A stretch of DNA of 54,924 nucleotides from RGIG4097 sp964599875 (GTDB lineage Bacteria > Bacillota > Clostridia > Christensenellales > CAG-917). The notes beneath the pieces were generated by a model. It saw only the letters and a list, made by a program, of their open reading frames with translations. It was not told the DNA's origin and ran no database searches. The stretch spans positions 1-54,924 of the forward strand of contig CAZRHE010000012.1 in NCBI GenBank assembly GCA_964599875.1, written 5' to 3'. The position numbers and the translations under genes were made by a program. Numbering within the stretch: the first letter of the stretch is position 1; each line of letters begins with the position of its first letter. This document shows, piece after piece, positions 44,856 through 53,165 of the stretch.

Positions 44856-46346
44856 TTACTTATCGAAAGCGTACAAATCCACCTGTTTCGCTTCCTTTGG
44901 AAGCGACTCTACCGACTCCACTCCCGTTATCTCGAACTTGTCGTGTCCGCAATTCTTGTCTGCAAGGAAATAGATTTTTTTGCCTTTCCACACCCTCAAA
45001 ACCTCTCTGGGCATATAGTTGATTTCAAAAAGTTTATCGAACACCGCAGGATGCACTTTGACAAGCGCAATCGAATGTATTCTGTCGCGGAGCGCAAATT
45101 CCACGAATTCGTCGCGGATGACGAAAAGCATTTGCATTTCGGACGTCGTATGCCCGTCCATACAATCGGGACAGTCGGACAGCATAAAGTTATCGACGGG
45201 GAGTTTCGCTTTCTTTCTCGTGAGTTCCACGAGCCCTAACGCGGTCATTTCGACGGCGGAAGTTTTGAGCCTGTCTTTTTTGAGCGCTTGTTTCAGCCTT
45301 TCCACGACCTCCGCTTTATGTCCCTCGTCCGTCATGTCGATAAAGTCGACGACGACGATTCCGCTGATATTTCTCACGCGCAGTTGTTTTGCGATTTCGT
45401 CCGCGGCGGCGATATTGGTTTTGAACACCGTATCTTCGAGGTCTTTACCGCCCACGAAGTGCCCCGTGTTTACGTCGATGACGGTGAGCGCCTCGGTCTT
45501 GTCGATAACGAGATACGCGCCGTTGTCGAGATTTACTCGTCTGTCGGCAAGCCTGTTAATTTGCTCCGCAATGCCGTAATGACGGAAAATGTTTTTCACG
45601 CCGTCGTAGACCGTGACTTTGATTTTGCCCGCCTTTTCTCGGAGTTGTTCGGCAAGCGCGGGTTCGTTGACGACAACGTTTTCCACGTCCTCGCTATAAG
45701 TGTCGCGAATCGCTCTTTCAAGCAGTTCGGCATCTCTGAAAACAACGGATTTAGGAGGTGCGGATTTATAGTCGCTTTCCACCTTTTTCCACATTTCGAT
45801 AAGACGCTCCGCTTCCGTCGCAATATCATCATCCGAGGCTTTATCTGCCGCAGAACGTATGATAAACCCCATATTCTGCGGACAAATGGATTTTACAAAC
45901 TCTTCAAGATAAGTGCGTCTTTCTTCATTCTCTATCTTCCTCGACACGCCGAAAAACGTGCTGTTAGGAAGCAACACAAGAAAGTATCCGGGGAGCGTGA
46001 TATCCGTCGTCAAACGCGCGCCTTTCGTGCCGAATTCGTCTTTCACGACTTGACACATAATGACGTCGCCGGGACTTACGTTGACGGTTTTAGGTTCCCT
46101 TCCGTCCTTGAGTTTTCCCGCATCTACGAGGGATTCGCCGACGTACAAAAAACCGTTTCTTTCAAGTCCTATGTTCACGAACGACGCTTTCATTCCGGAC
46201 ACGACGTTTTCCACTTTGCCCTTGTAGATGTTGCCGACGATACCGCGCATTTCGTTATGTTCGACGTGAAATTCAACAAGCGTGCCGTCCTCGACGAGCG
46301 CCGCCCTCACAAGGCTCGGATTGTAATCGATAAGTAAACTTTTCAT
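44856..46346 (-). CDS. rng: Ribonuclease G/E family endoribonuclease
   Basis: RNase G/E cleaves single-stranded A/U-rich RNA in rRNA maturation and mRNA decay. The 496-residue protein has an S1-like RNA-binding domain (about 35-125, NIYKGKVENVVSGMKASFVNIG). The DNase I-like catalytic region holds LTVIDVNTGHFVG (Asp about 300) and VVVDFIDM (Asp about 345), and the zinc-link CPDC is at about 405. There is no long C-terminal scaffold, so it is the short RNase G type. It follows the DUF2344 gene after eight bases. In clostridia rplU usually follows; here an unrelated gene does. Confidence 0.95.
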   Translation of the reverse strand: MKSLLIDYNPSLVRAALVEDGTLVEFHVEHNEMRGIVGNIYKGKVENVVSGMKASFVNIGLERNGFLYVGESLVDAGKLKDGREPKTVNVSPGDVIMCQVVKDEFGTKGARLTTDITLPGYFLVLLPNSTFFGVSRKIENEERRTYLEEFVKSICPQNMGFIIRSAADKASDDDIATEAERLIEMWKKVESDYKSAPPKSVVFRDAELLERAIRDTYSEDVENVVVNEPALAEQLREKAGKIKVTVYDGVKNIFRHYGIAEQINRLADRRVNLDNGAYLVIDKTEALTVIDVNTGHFVGGKDLEDTVFKTNIAAADEIAKQLRVRNISGIVVVDFIDMTDEGHKAEVVERLKQALKKDRLKTSAVEMTALGLVELTRKKAKLPVDNFMLSDCPDCMDGHTTSEMQMLFVIRDEFVEFALRDRIHSIALVKVHPAVFDKLFEINYMPREVLRVWKGKKIYFLADKNCGHDKFEITGVESVESLPKEAKQVDLYAFDK

Positions 46347-46354
46347 TTATATTC

Positions 46355-46993
46355 TCACAAAATTTTGTTTTCGAGATAGTAATCGACGTCGTATTCTTTG
46401 TCGCCTACGGACACGTATTGTCTTATTTTGACGACGTCCGTGATTTTCATATCGAGCCCGAACTTCTCGTTGAGTGCGGGCACAAGACGGTCGGGACGGA
46501 GGTTGACGTTCCCCGACGCGAGTTTAAGTCCTAATTTCCCGTCCGCATCGAACGCACCGAAAATTTTAGGCGCTACGTTCTCCGTGGTTTCGACGTCTTT
46601 TTTTAGATAAGTTATCGTAAGTCCGTCCGACAAATCGGGAACGAAATAAGGTGCGTCGAATATATAATCCGCCGCCACGTTAAGCCCTTGTATATTGGGA
46701 TTTTTTGGGAACTCGAACGCTCTTTCCGCTCTCAAAGTTTCGGGAACGGACGCGTTGTAACGCTCCAACGTTTCTTCCGCGCTCATATCGACGTCAATCG
46801 CCATATATTCCGCAGTCGAGCCTACGCCCAGCACGGATGGAGAGGAGAAAAACAGCAATGCGTGCGGATTGAATCCTTGGGAAAACTTCACGGGAATTTC
46901 CGCACGACGAATAATCCTCGACATATGCTTCAAAAGGTCGATGTGCGATATAAATCTCGATGCACCGACTTTGCGATATTTGAGTACTATCAT
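46355..46993 (-). CDS. TIGR03936/DUF2344 family protein, radical-SAM partner
   Basis: This 212-residue protein is the usual companion of the TIGR03960 radical SAM protein in Gram-positive bacteria (in some species the two are one polypeptide). Family features are KYRKVGASRFISHIDLLKHM near the start and EIPVKFSQGFNPHALLFFSSP. The ATG at 46993 is preceded by GGAGG and overlaps the upstream stop as ATGA; a GTG four codons earlier has no room for a ribosome binding site. The chemical role of the pair is unknown, although its fixed place beside rng and ribosomal genes hints at RNA or ribosome modification. Confidence 0.9.
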   Translation of the reverse strand: MIVLKYRKVGASRFISHIDLLKHMSRIIRRAEIPVKFSQGFNPHALLFFSSPSVLGVGSTAEYMAIDVDMSAEETLERYNASVPETLRAERAFEFPKNPNIQGLNVAADYIFDAPYFVPDLSDGLTITYLKKDVETTENVAPKIFGAFDADGKLGLKLASGNVNLRPDRLVPALNEKFGLDMKITDVVKIRQYVSVGDKEYDVDYYLENKIL

Positions 46994-48756
46994 ATAATCG
47001 TGCACCTCCCCAATCTATTCGCACCGCAACCGTTGCAACCTTCGCGACAGTTTTTAGTGGTTATTCCTTGATATGCAAGGTGTTTTTGTCCGAGAAGATA
47101 TTTCTTCGTCACGCCGACGTCGATGAAATCCCACGGCAATTCCTTATCTTCGGGGATTTCACCCGTATATTCTTCCATGGTAAGTCCGTTATCTTCAAAC
47201 GCTTTCGTCCAAACGTCCCACTTGAAATGCTCCGTCCAACTGTCGAATTTCGCACCGAGTTCGTATGCGCGCACGATTACGGGCGCAAGACGCTTATCCC
47301 CTCTTGCCAAAGCGGCTTCGAGCACTGAAGTTTCCGCGCCGTGCCACGAGAAAGTCACGCCCTTTATCTCGCGGAGAAGTCTACGAAGCAGTGCTTGTCT
47401 TCTGAGCATCTCGTCGAAAGAAATCTGCGCCTCCCACTGAAACGGCGTGCAGGGTTTCGGGATAAACACCGAACAAGACACGGATATCGTCAACGTGCGT
47501 TTGTGGCGGATTTGTATATAGAGGTCGCGAAGTTTTCTGCATATATCCGCAATTCCCGCGATATCCTCGTCGGTTTCGGTGGGCAGTCCCATCATAAAAT
47601 ACAATTTCACGTTGTCGTAGCCCGCCTCGAACGCTTTTCCAACGTTCATTATTTCCTCGTCCGTCACGTTTTTATTTATGACGTTGCGCAGTCTTTGCGT
47701 GCCTGCCTCGGGTGCAAACGTAAGCGAACTTCTGCGCGAGGATTGCGCCATATCTTTCGTGAAACTTGAAAGTCTAAGGCTCGGAAGCGCAAGAGTGAGT
47801 TTCTTTTCCTCGACGTAAGGACGAAGTTCAGCCTCAAGGTCCATAAGCCCGGTATAATCGCTGGTTGAAAGCGAACACAAAGAGATTTCGCCGAATCCCG
47901 TACTCTCCACCATTTTTTTGCCGTACTCCGCGCATTTTTCCGCACTTCTTTCCCTAATGGGACGATAATAATAACCCGCTTGGCAGAATCTGCAACCGCT
48001 TGCGCAACCGCGATAAAGTTCGAGAGTCGCTCTGTCGTGCACTATTTCGATATTGGGAACGAGAGGTTTCGTGGGATAGGGTGCGTTTTCAAAGTCCTGC
48101 AAGACCGCTTTCACGACTTTTTCGCCGTCCTTATGGAGTGCAGGCACGTATATTCCGTCTATCTCTTTCGCTTTTTCAAGGATTTGAGTTTTGCTCCAGC
48201 CCTTTTCCTTTCCTTCCGCCACGAGGCGCAAAAGTGCAAGGTCGATTTCCTCCCCCTCTCCGATGAAAATCACGTCGAAGAAAGGCGCGAAAGGCTCGGG
48301 ATTCACCGCGCAAGGTCCGCCTGCGGATATAATGGGGAAATCCTCTCCTCTGTCTTTTGCGTAGAAAGGAATCTTCGCAAGGTCGAGCATATAAAGCACG
48401 TTCGAATACAAAAGTTCGAATTGCACCGAAAAGCCGATGACGTCGAAATCTTTAAGCGGCGTCCCCGTTTCAAGGGACAAAAGCGGAATATCGTTTTCTC
48501 GGAGTTTTTCACCGAGATCGATCCACGGGGCGTAGCAACGCTCCGCAACGAAATCTTCTTCGCGGTTGATGACGTCGTAAAGGATTTGCAATCCGAGATT
48601 GCTCATCCCTATCTCGTAGACGTCGGGGAAACAAAAGCAAAACTTTGCTCTTGTGTTTTTGTTGAAATCGGGTGTATTCCACTCCCCGCCCGTATAGCGC
48701 GCGGGCTTTTCGACGGAGAGTAAAATAGCGTCGAGTTTATCTTTATAATTTTGCAT
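46990..48756 (-). CDS. TIGR03960 family B12-binding/radical SAM protein
   Basis: This 588-residue enzyme has an N-terminal cobalamin-binding-like region (about 25-190) and a radical SAM domain starting at about 250 with the CxxxCxxC motif in YRGCASGCRFCQAGYYYRPI. FAPEAGTQRLRNVINKN is a typical downstream motif, and a cysteine-rich end (GCNGCG, near residue 577) is also normal for the family. The reaction is not known to me. It is co-transcribed with the ROK kinase gene (two bases before it) and with DUF2344 and rng. Confidence 0.92.
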   Translation of the reverse strand: MQNYKDKLDAILLSVEKPARYTGGEWNTPDFNKNTRAKFCFCFPDVYEIGMSNLGLQILYDVINREEDFVAERCYAPWIDLGEKLRENDIPLLSLETGTPLKDFDVIGFSVQFELLYSNVLYMLDLAKIPFYAKDRGEDFPIISAGGPCAVNPEPFAPFFDVIFIGEGEEIDLALLRLVAEGKEKGWSKTQILEKAKEIDGIYVPALHKDGEKVVKAVLQDFENAPYPTKPLVPNIEIVHDRATLELYRGCASGCRFCQAGYYYRPIRERSAEKCAEYGKKMVESTGFGEISLCSLSTSDYTGLMDLEAELRPYVEEKKLTLALPSLRLSSFTKDMAQSSRRSSLTFAPEAGTQRLRNVINKNVTDEEIMNVGKAFEAGYDNVKLYFMMGLPTETDEDIAGIADICRKLRDLYIQIRHKRTLTISVSCSVFIPKPCTPFQWEAQISFDEMLRRQALLRRLLREIKGVTFSWHGAETSVLEAALARGDKRLAPVIVRAYELGAKFDSWTEHFKWDVWTKAFEDNGLTMEEYTGEIPEDKELPWDFIDVGVTKKYLLGQKHLAYQGITTKNCREGCNGCGANRLGRCTII

Positions 48757-48758
48757 CG

Positions 48759-49703
48759 TTACATAGCAAGCGTAGCCGCGCCGATGATACCCGCGTCGTT
48801 TCCGAGAGTCGCCGCAACCACCTTGATTTTGGGGTTATATTTCGAGCCGTAGACGTTTCGAGATACGAATCTTTGCAGAGGTTTCACGAGAGTGTCGCCC
48901 TCTTTCGAGATGCCGCCGCCTACGATAATGATTTCTGGATAGAAGAGATTTGCAAAGTTCACAAGTCCCGTGCCGATATATTTGATATAGCGTTTAATCA
49001 CCGCATTCGCCACTTTATCCCCTTGTTTTGCGGCGATAAAAGCCGTTTTGCCATTGACACCCTCGATTTTTGCCACTTCGTGAAGTAGGCTTTCGGGGTG
49101 ACGACTCATAGCGTCTTCGGTCTGACGGATGAGTGCCGTTGCCGACGCATACGCCTCGTAATGTCCTTTCTTTCCGCATCCGCAAACGGGACCGCCGAAG
49201 TTTATCTGCATATGTCCGCCCTCTGCCCCTGCCGAGCGATTGCCCGTGAGAAGTTTTCCGTCCACGACTATTCCCGTGCCGAGTCCCGTGCCGAGAGTGA
49301 TAAGCACGCTGTTGAGTGCGCCTTTGCCCGCGCCGAATTTCGTTTCGCCGAGCGCCGCGCAATTTGCGTCGTTGCTGATTTTGATATTATTTATTCCAAG
49401 CGACTTCGTGAGGATTTTCACGATAGGCACTTTGACGAGATTTATATTGCAGCAATATACGATTTCGCCTTTCGCGTCCCAAACAGAGCCGGGGAATCCC
49501 ATTCCGAGTCCGTCCACGTCTTTGATTTCGATGCCGAATTCCGCAACGACGTCTTTGACGAGATTTTCTATATCCGCCACTATTTCCATGCTATCTTTGT
49601 CAGGCTCTGTGACGACCGCTTTTTTGTATAGGACTTCACCTTTTTCGTTGACGATTCCTGCTTTGAGGCTCATGCCGCCGATATCGACGCCTACGTAATA
49701 CAT
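48759..49703 (-). CDS. ROK family sugar kinase (glucokinase-like)
   Basis: This 314-residue kinase probably phosphorylates glucose or a similar hexose. It has the ATP phosphate loop at the start (MYYVGVDIGGMSLKAGIV), the sugar-binding ISNDANCAALGE with catalytic Asp, ITLGTGLGTGIV, EGGHMQI, and the ROK zinc motif CGCGKKGHYEAYAS. The ATG at 49703 is chosen because it matches the family start and has GGGAG six bases upstream; the frame is open seven codons more. It sits at the head of the TIGR03960-DUF2344-rng run, where clostridia do not usually have a kinase. Confidence 0.93.
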   Translation of the reverse strand: MYYVGVDIGGMSLKAGIVNEKGEVLYKKAVVTEPDKDSMEIVADIENLVKDVVAEFGIEIKDVDGLGMGFPGSVWDAKGEIVYCCNINLVKVPIVKILTKSLGINNIKISNDANCAALGETKFGAGKGALNSVLITLGTGLGTGIVVDGKLLTGNRSAGAEGGHMQINFGGPVCGCGKKGHYEAYASATALIRQTEDAMSRHPESLLHEVAKIEGVNGKTAFIAAKQGDKVANAVIKRYIKYIGTGLVNFANLFYPEIIIVGGGISKEGDTLVKPLQRFVSRNVYGSKYNPKIKVVAATLGNDAGIIGAATLAM

Positions 49704-49750
49704 ACATCTCTCCCGCATCCGCAAAGGACGCTATAAATTATAATATATTT

Positions 49751-49779
49751 ATTTTAGTATATATAAATGAAATTGTCAA
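49751..49779 (-). promoter_or_regulatory. Predicted promoter of the ROK-TIGR03960-DUF2344-rng run
   Basis: On the minus strand TTGACA (49779-49774) and TAAAAT (49756-49751) are separated by 17 bases, about 45 bases before the ROK start. Confidence 0.7.
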
Positions 49780-49845
49780 TGCTCCGCCGCCTTTTACGAA
49801 TTTCCGTCGCAATTAGCGTTTTTCTTGCCGCTATGAAGGTTAAAT

Positions 49846-49870
49846 AAAAAAAATCGACGCAAAGCGTCGA
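49846..49870 (-). terminator. Intrinsic terminator after the small membrane protein gene
   Basis: A seven-base perfect stem TCGACGC/GCGTCGA with a three-base loop is followed on the minus strand by eight T residues. It lies about 25 bases after the stop at 49896. Confidence 0.88.
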
Positions 49871-49895
49871 AAACGTATTGCCGCAAAAGGCTAAA

Positions 49896-50057
49896 TCATA
49901 TAACGCCGTTGTTTTTGAGATAGATAAGCACTATCACGATAACGGCGACAACGACTGATATGATAGTCGAAATCCTACGCGCCTTTCTCAGTTGCGCGTC
50001 CGTCATGGGCTGATAGCCTTTCTTTTCTTCGTTATGATTGTTTTCACCGTTTTCCAT
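49896..50057 (-). CDS. 53-residue single-helix membrane protein
   Basis: A short gene reading MENGENNHNEEKKGYQPMTD, then AQLRKARRIS, a hydrophobic helix (about 31-47, TIISVVVAVIVIVLIYL) and KNNGVI. The charged, acidic N-terminus followed by a positively charged patch before the helix suggests an inner-membrane protein with its N-terminus inside. It has its own predicted promoter and a strong terminator just downstream, which supports it as a real gene despite its size. No ribosome binding site precedes the ATG; the promoter spacing predicts that the transcript begins at the start codon itself. Function unknown; it lies between the SpoIVFB-like protease and the ROK kinase genes. Confidence 0.65.
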   Translation of the reverse strand: MENGENNHNEEKKGYQPMTDAQLRKARRISTIISVVVAVIVIVLIYLKNNGVI

Positions 50058-50063
50058 ACTATT

Positions 50064-50092
50064 ATTTTATATCCAATCGCAGGTTTTGTCAA
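50064..50092 (-). promoter_or_regulatory. Predicted promoter of the small membrane protein, implying a leaderless mRNA
   Basis: On the minus strand TTGACA (50092-50087) and TAAAAT (50069-50064) are separated by 17 bases. The expected first transcribed base, seven positions past the -10 box, is 50057, the A of the ATG. The -35 box overlaps the last codon of the M50 protease gene. Confidence 0.6.
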
Positions 50093-50919
50093 ATCGTGAT
50101 TCCGCTCCTTTTCATTCCCTCTTTCACCGACGTAGACAATTTGTTTTCGGTTGCGAGTTTATTCAGTTTTTCTTCGTCGAGGCGGATTACGTTTTCACCG
50201 TCGATAACTTTAAAAACAGTCCTTGTCGTCGAGGACACGAATCTGAAAAGCCTTGCGATAGGCACGGAGCCGTCTATGGTCACTCGTTTTTCCTCCACGC
50301 CCGACGAATAATCCTTTGCCCCGGGAGAAAACACGCTCACGTATTCTTCTTCCGCACCCGAACAAATTCCGCCGTAAATCAAGAATATCCCCGCCACCGC
50401 AAAAGAAAAATTGATTCCGTAAAAAATCGAAACCACAAAGAGTGCGAAAAAGCAAATCCCAACGACTACTCCCGCAATCCGCACGCACTTCACCGCCCTA
50501 ATCTTATTTTTAGACACGCTCACGACTATCCTTGCCCCGTCCAGCGGATATACGGGCAAGAGATTGAAAACGGCAAGGGTTAAATTTGCTTGCAAAAATC
50601 CTTCCGTATAGGGATAAACGTTCGGAAACAGCCACCAAATCCCCGGAATCAGCGCGGATAACACAAGGTTGACGGCAGGGCCCGCAAACCCCACCATAAC
50701 CCCCGATATCTTATCGAGATTATCGTCGAGGCTCATAACCGCTCCGAACGGCATAACCTCTACGGATTTCGTTAGATATCCTCTTCCTCTTGCCACGAGG
50801 GAATGTCCGCACTCGTGCGCCGTAACCGCGATAAAAGTCCATATAAGATAACGCGCCTGCCCGAATGCAATCATCACGAGGGCAAGCACGAAAAACAGCG
50901 GATTGACTTTAATTTTCAT
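50089..50919 (-). CDS. Site-2 protease family M50, SpoIVFB-like
   Basis: This 276-residue intramembrane metalloprotease has the zinc motif HECGH (35-39) and the second-site motif NLLPVYPLDG (119-128, third ligand Asp127), with about six membrane helices. A C-terminal soluble region (about 200-276), ending in a segment like a degenerate CBS domain, matches SpoIVFB, which in Bacillus cleaves pro-sigmaK during sporulation. The position after minD-minE also fits spoIVFB. The start overlaps the stop of the 80-residue stub as ATGA. Whether this organism sporulates cannot be decided from this window; no other sporulation gene is seen. Confidence 0.88.
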   Translation of the reverse strand: MKIKVNPLFFVLALVMIAFGQARYLIWTFIAVTAHECGHSLVARGRGYLTKSVEVMPFGAVMSLDDNLDKISGVMVGFAGPAVNLVLSALIPGIWWLFPNVYPYTEGFLQANLTLAVFNLLPVYPLDGARIVVSVSKNKIRAVKCVRIAGVVVGICFFALFVVSIFYGINFSFAVAGIFLIYGGICSGAEEEYVSVFSPGAKDYSSGVEEKRVTIDGSVPIARLFRFVSSTTRTVFKVIDGENVIRLDEEKLNKLATENKLSTSVKEGMKRSGITI

Positions 50920-51158
50920 CCGATTGCGCCGATAATGGACGACACCGTTTCGGCTATAGGACTTATCTGCCCGAATATCCCCGCGAACAAAAATCCGAGT
51001 GATACGAATACGCCCACGGCAACGGGGACGATTGCGAGGTCGAGAGGGTCTATGCCCCTATCTTTCAGAGAAAAAGTTTTCTTTCTTGCAACTTGATTTT
51101 CGACGAAATCGCTTTCGCTTACTTGCACGTCGATTTTCTTGTTTTGGTCAAATTCCAT
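50916..51158 (-). CDS. 80-residue membrane protein in the spoIVFA position
   Basis: This 80-residue protein has a charged N-terminal 40 residues, a segment SLKDRGIDPLDLAIVPVAVG, and one or two hydrophobic stretches to the end (about 42-79). It lies between minE and the SpoIVFB-like protease gene and is coupled to the latter (ATGA). In clostridia and bacilli this place is held by spoIVFA, whose protein has one membrane helix plus an extracytoplasmic LytM/M23 domain. Here the frame ends just after the hydrophobic part, so the enzyme-like domain is absent. AGAGGTG precedes the ATG. It may be a shortened SpoIVFA or an unrelated protease partner. Confidence 0.65.
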   Translation of the reverse strand: MEFDQNKKIDVQVSESDFVENQVARKKTFSLKDRGIDPLDLAIVPVAVGVFVSLGFLFAGIFGQISPIAETVSSIIGAIG

Positions 51159-51194
51159 ATTTTCACCTCTGCAAGACTTTATGCAGGGGCGCTG

Positions 51195-51452
51195 TCAAAT
51201 ATTCCTTTTCACTTGCATATCCGCAGTCGAAGAAAAACTCTTTATCGCAGTAGCGATTGCGACTATACGGATTTCGTATTTTCCGTCGTCGTTAAGTTCG
51301 ACGGTGGCGTCCGCGCGCTCGACGGTGAAATAATCGTCGAGCAACTTTTCTACGTCCCCTTTAAGCGCCGCCGTAAAGCCCTCACCCACTCCCATTTTGT
51401 CGCGCACGAGCATATTTTTCATCCTTTCCGCAATTTGTTTCGACGCTCTCAT
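51195..51452 (-). CDS. minE: Cell division topological factor MinE
   Basis: MinE stimulates MinD ATPase and drives the pole-to-pole pattern that places the division site. The 85-residue protein has the usual size; the N-terminal helix ASKQIAERMKNMLVRDK and the C-terminal topological domain (LNDDGKYEIRIVAIA) fit the family. It overlaps the minD stop as ATGA and has GGAGGAG upstream. The minE partner minC is not present here. Confidence 0.88.
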   Translation of the reverse strand: MRASKQIAERMKNMLVRDKMGVGEGFTAALKGDVEKLLDDYFTVERADATVELNDDGKYEIRIVAIATAIKSFSSTADMQVKRNI

Positions 51453-52195
51453 CTGAAAAATCTCCTCCTTTTTCTTATCGGCTCTTTGATTTCTTTGGTG
51501 AAGTTTATCACGTTATCCGCAAGCGCGCGCATGGACTTTTCGGACATCGAATAATCGGGGACACGCCCTAATTGTTGATATAGCGTTATACAATCATCCT
51601 CTGGGATTATTCCGACGACGGGGACGCGAAGAAGTCTGCCGACGTCGAGTGCGCCGAGCATCTCTCCTCTTGCCACCATATCGTAACGCACGCGATTGAC
51701 GACGAGAGATATATCTCGCAATCGATAACTCCCAAGCAATGAAATCACCTTATCCGCGTCGCGAATGGCGGAGGCGGACGGAGTGGTCACGACGATAGCC
51801 TCGTCTGCCGCCGAAACCGCGCGATGAAATCCGTCCTCAATCCCCGCAGGGCAATCTATCAGCACGAAATCGTAACCCGAAAATCCGTCTATAAGCCCCC
51901 TAAACGCTTGCGCCGTCACAACCGAATTATTTACGGCGGACGGCAAAACTTTGAGGGTGCTTTCCCTGTCTTCAACGAGTGCTTGCGACAACCTGCACTT
52001 CCCCTGCAAAACGTCCCCCATATCGAAAACGACTTTGCTCTCAACCCCAACTACGACGTCGAGATTGTTGAGCCCCACGTCCCCGTCTACGAGCACGACT
52101 TTATAACCCTCGTCCGCAATCGCTCTGCCGAGGGAAGCGGTGACGGTAGTTTTCCCGACTCCGCCTTTTCCCGAAGTAACCACAATTTTTCTCAT
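51449..52195 (-). CDS. minD: Septum site-determining protein MinD
   Basis: MinD is a membrane-binding ATPase that recruits the division inhibitor MinC. The 248-residue protein has the deviant Walker A KGGVGKTT (10-17), switch motifs DGDVGLNNLD and LIDCPAGIE, and a basic, aromatic C-terminal helix (EIKEPIRKRRRFFR) suited to membrane binding. There is no recognisable ribosome binding site before the ATG at 52195, only a T-rich stretch, so translation may be inefficient or the start unusual. The upstream gene is an aldo/keto reductase where minC would be expected. Confidence 0.94.
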   Translation of the reverse strand: MRKIVVTSGKGGVGKTTVTASLGRAIADEGYKVVLVDGDVGLNNLDVVVGVESKVVFDMGDVLQGKCRLSQALVEDRESTLKVLPSAVNNSVVTAQAFRGLIDGFSGYDFVLIDCPAGIEDGFHRAVSAADEAIVVTTPSASAIRDADKVISLLGSYRLRDISLVVNRVRYDMVARGEMLGALDVGRLLRVPVVGIIPEDDCITLYQQLGRVPDYSMSEKSMRALADNVINFTKEIKEPIRKRRRFFR

Positions 52196-52204
52196 AAAAA
52201 AATG

Positions 52205-52232
52205 ATAAAATAATAAACACTCCGAGGAGTGT
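52205..52232 (-). terminator. Weak terminator between the aldo/keto reductase and minD
   Basis: ACACTCC/GGAGTGT form a hairpin (52232-52217) followed on the minus strand by TTATTATTTT. The T-run is interrupted, so read-through into minD is possible. Confidence 0.5.
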
Positions 52233-52274
52233 CTACTATTGTTTCAATCTTTCGAGTTTTGTCGTAAAAGGTTA

Positions 52275-53126
52275 TTAGAAAGCGACGTGGTCGGGATGAG
52301 AACCGAGTCTGCCCACTCCGTCGAAAGCATCCAAGAGTGCGACGTCGGATGGGGACAATTCGAAATCGAACACGTCCGCATTCTCGATTATTCTTGCGGG
52401 CGTAACAGATTTTGGCAAAGGAAGCGCGCCGTGCTCGAGGATATAGCGCACGAGAATTTGCGCCTCGGTTTTGCCGTATTTTTCCGCAACGGATTTGAGC
52501 GGCTCCTGCCCGAAAAATCTGCCTTTACAAAGGGGCGCCCACGCCTCTACGAGCAAGCCGTTTTCCTTTGAAAACTTGACCGTTTCTTCATCTCTAAAAC
52601 CGTAGTGATATTCGATTTGATTCACCATCGGTTTTATTTCACATTCACCGAAAAGCACGTTTAAGTGGTGTTTTAGACAATTACAAACCCCGATTGCGCG
52701 AACACGACCGTTTTTATACAGATATTCGAACGCGCGCCACGTGTCGAGAAAATGCTTGGGATAATCCTCTAAAAAATCGTGCGCCATAGGCCAGTGTACG
52801 AGATATAAATCCACCGTTTCGACGCCGAGTTTTTTCGCGGATTCCTCAAATGAAAACAACGTCGAATCATAGCCCTGATGAGTGTTCCAAAGTTTCGTCG
52901 TTATGAATACGTCTTCCCTGTTTACACCGCTTCTTCTAATACCTTCTCCCACGCCTTTTTCGTTTGCGTAAAACTCCGCCGTGTCTATATGGCGATAGCC
53001 GTTTTCAAGCGCGACTCTGACGCCCTCCGCGCAAACTTCTCCGTCCGGGGTTTTGTACGTGCCGTATCCGACGCAAGGGATTTCAACGCCGTTATATAAA
53101 GTGAAAGTATCGGATAATGATTTCAT
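52275..53126 (-). CDS. Aldo/keto reductase
   Basis: This 283-residue NADPH-dependent enzyme reduces aldehydes or ketones. The catalytic tetrad is present: Asp and Tyr in RHIDTAEFYANE (about 46-57), Lys in VFITTKLW (about 78) and His in YLVHWPM (about 110). The cofactor motif PLPKSVTPARI is near residue 237. It is close to the 2,5-diketo-gluconate reductase/YtbE type; the substrate is unknown. It starts 40 bases after the mreB-like gene, and the intervening hairpin and T-run run almost into its AAGGAG ribosome binding site. Confidence 0.93.
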   Translation of the reverse strand: MKSLSDTFTLYNGVEIPCVGYGTYKTPDGEVCAEGVRVALENGYRHIDTAEFYANEKGVGEGIRRSGVNREDVFITTKLWNTHQGYDSTLFSFEESAKKLGVETVDLYLVHWPMAHDFLEDYPKHFLDTWRAFEYLYKNGRVRAIGVCNCLKHHLNVLFGECEIKPMVNQIEYHYGFRDEETVKFSKENGLLVEAWAPLCKGRFFGQEPLKSVAEKYGKTEAQILVRYILEHGALPLPKSVTPARIIENADVFDFELSPSDVALLDAFDGVGRLGSHPDHVAF

Positions 53127-53136
53127 ATTTCTCCTT

Positions 53137-53161
53137 AAAAAATCGCTCGTTTCCGAGCGAT
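53137..53161 (-). terminator. Intrinsic terminator after the mreB-like gene, overlapping the next leader
   Basis: The eight-base stem ATCGCTCG/CGAGCGAT (53161-53142) is followed on the minus strand by six T residues and then at once by AAGGAG and the start of the aldo/keto reductase gene. No promoter is visible between them, so the downstream gene may depend on read-through. Confidence 0.75.
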
Positions 53162-53165
53162 TGAT

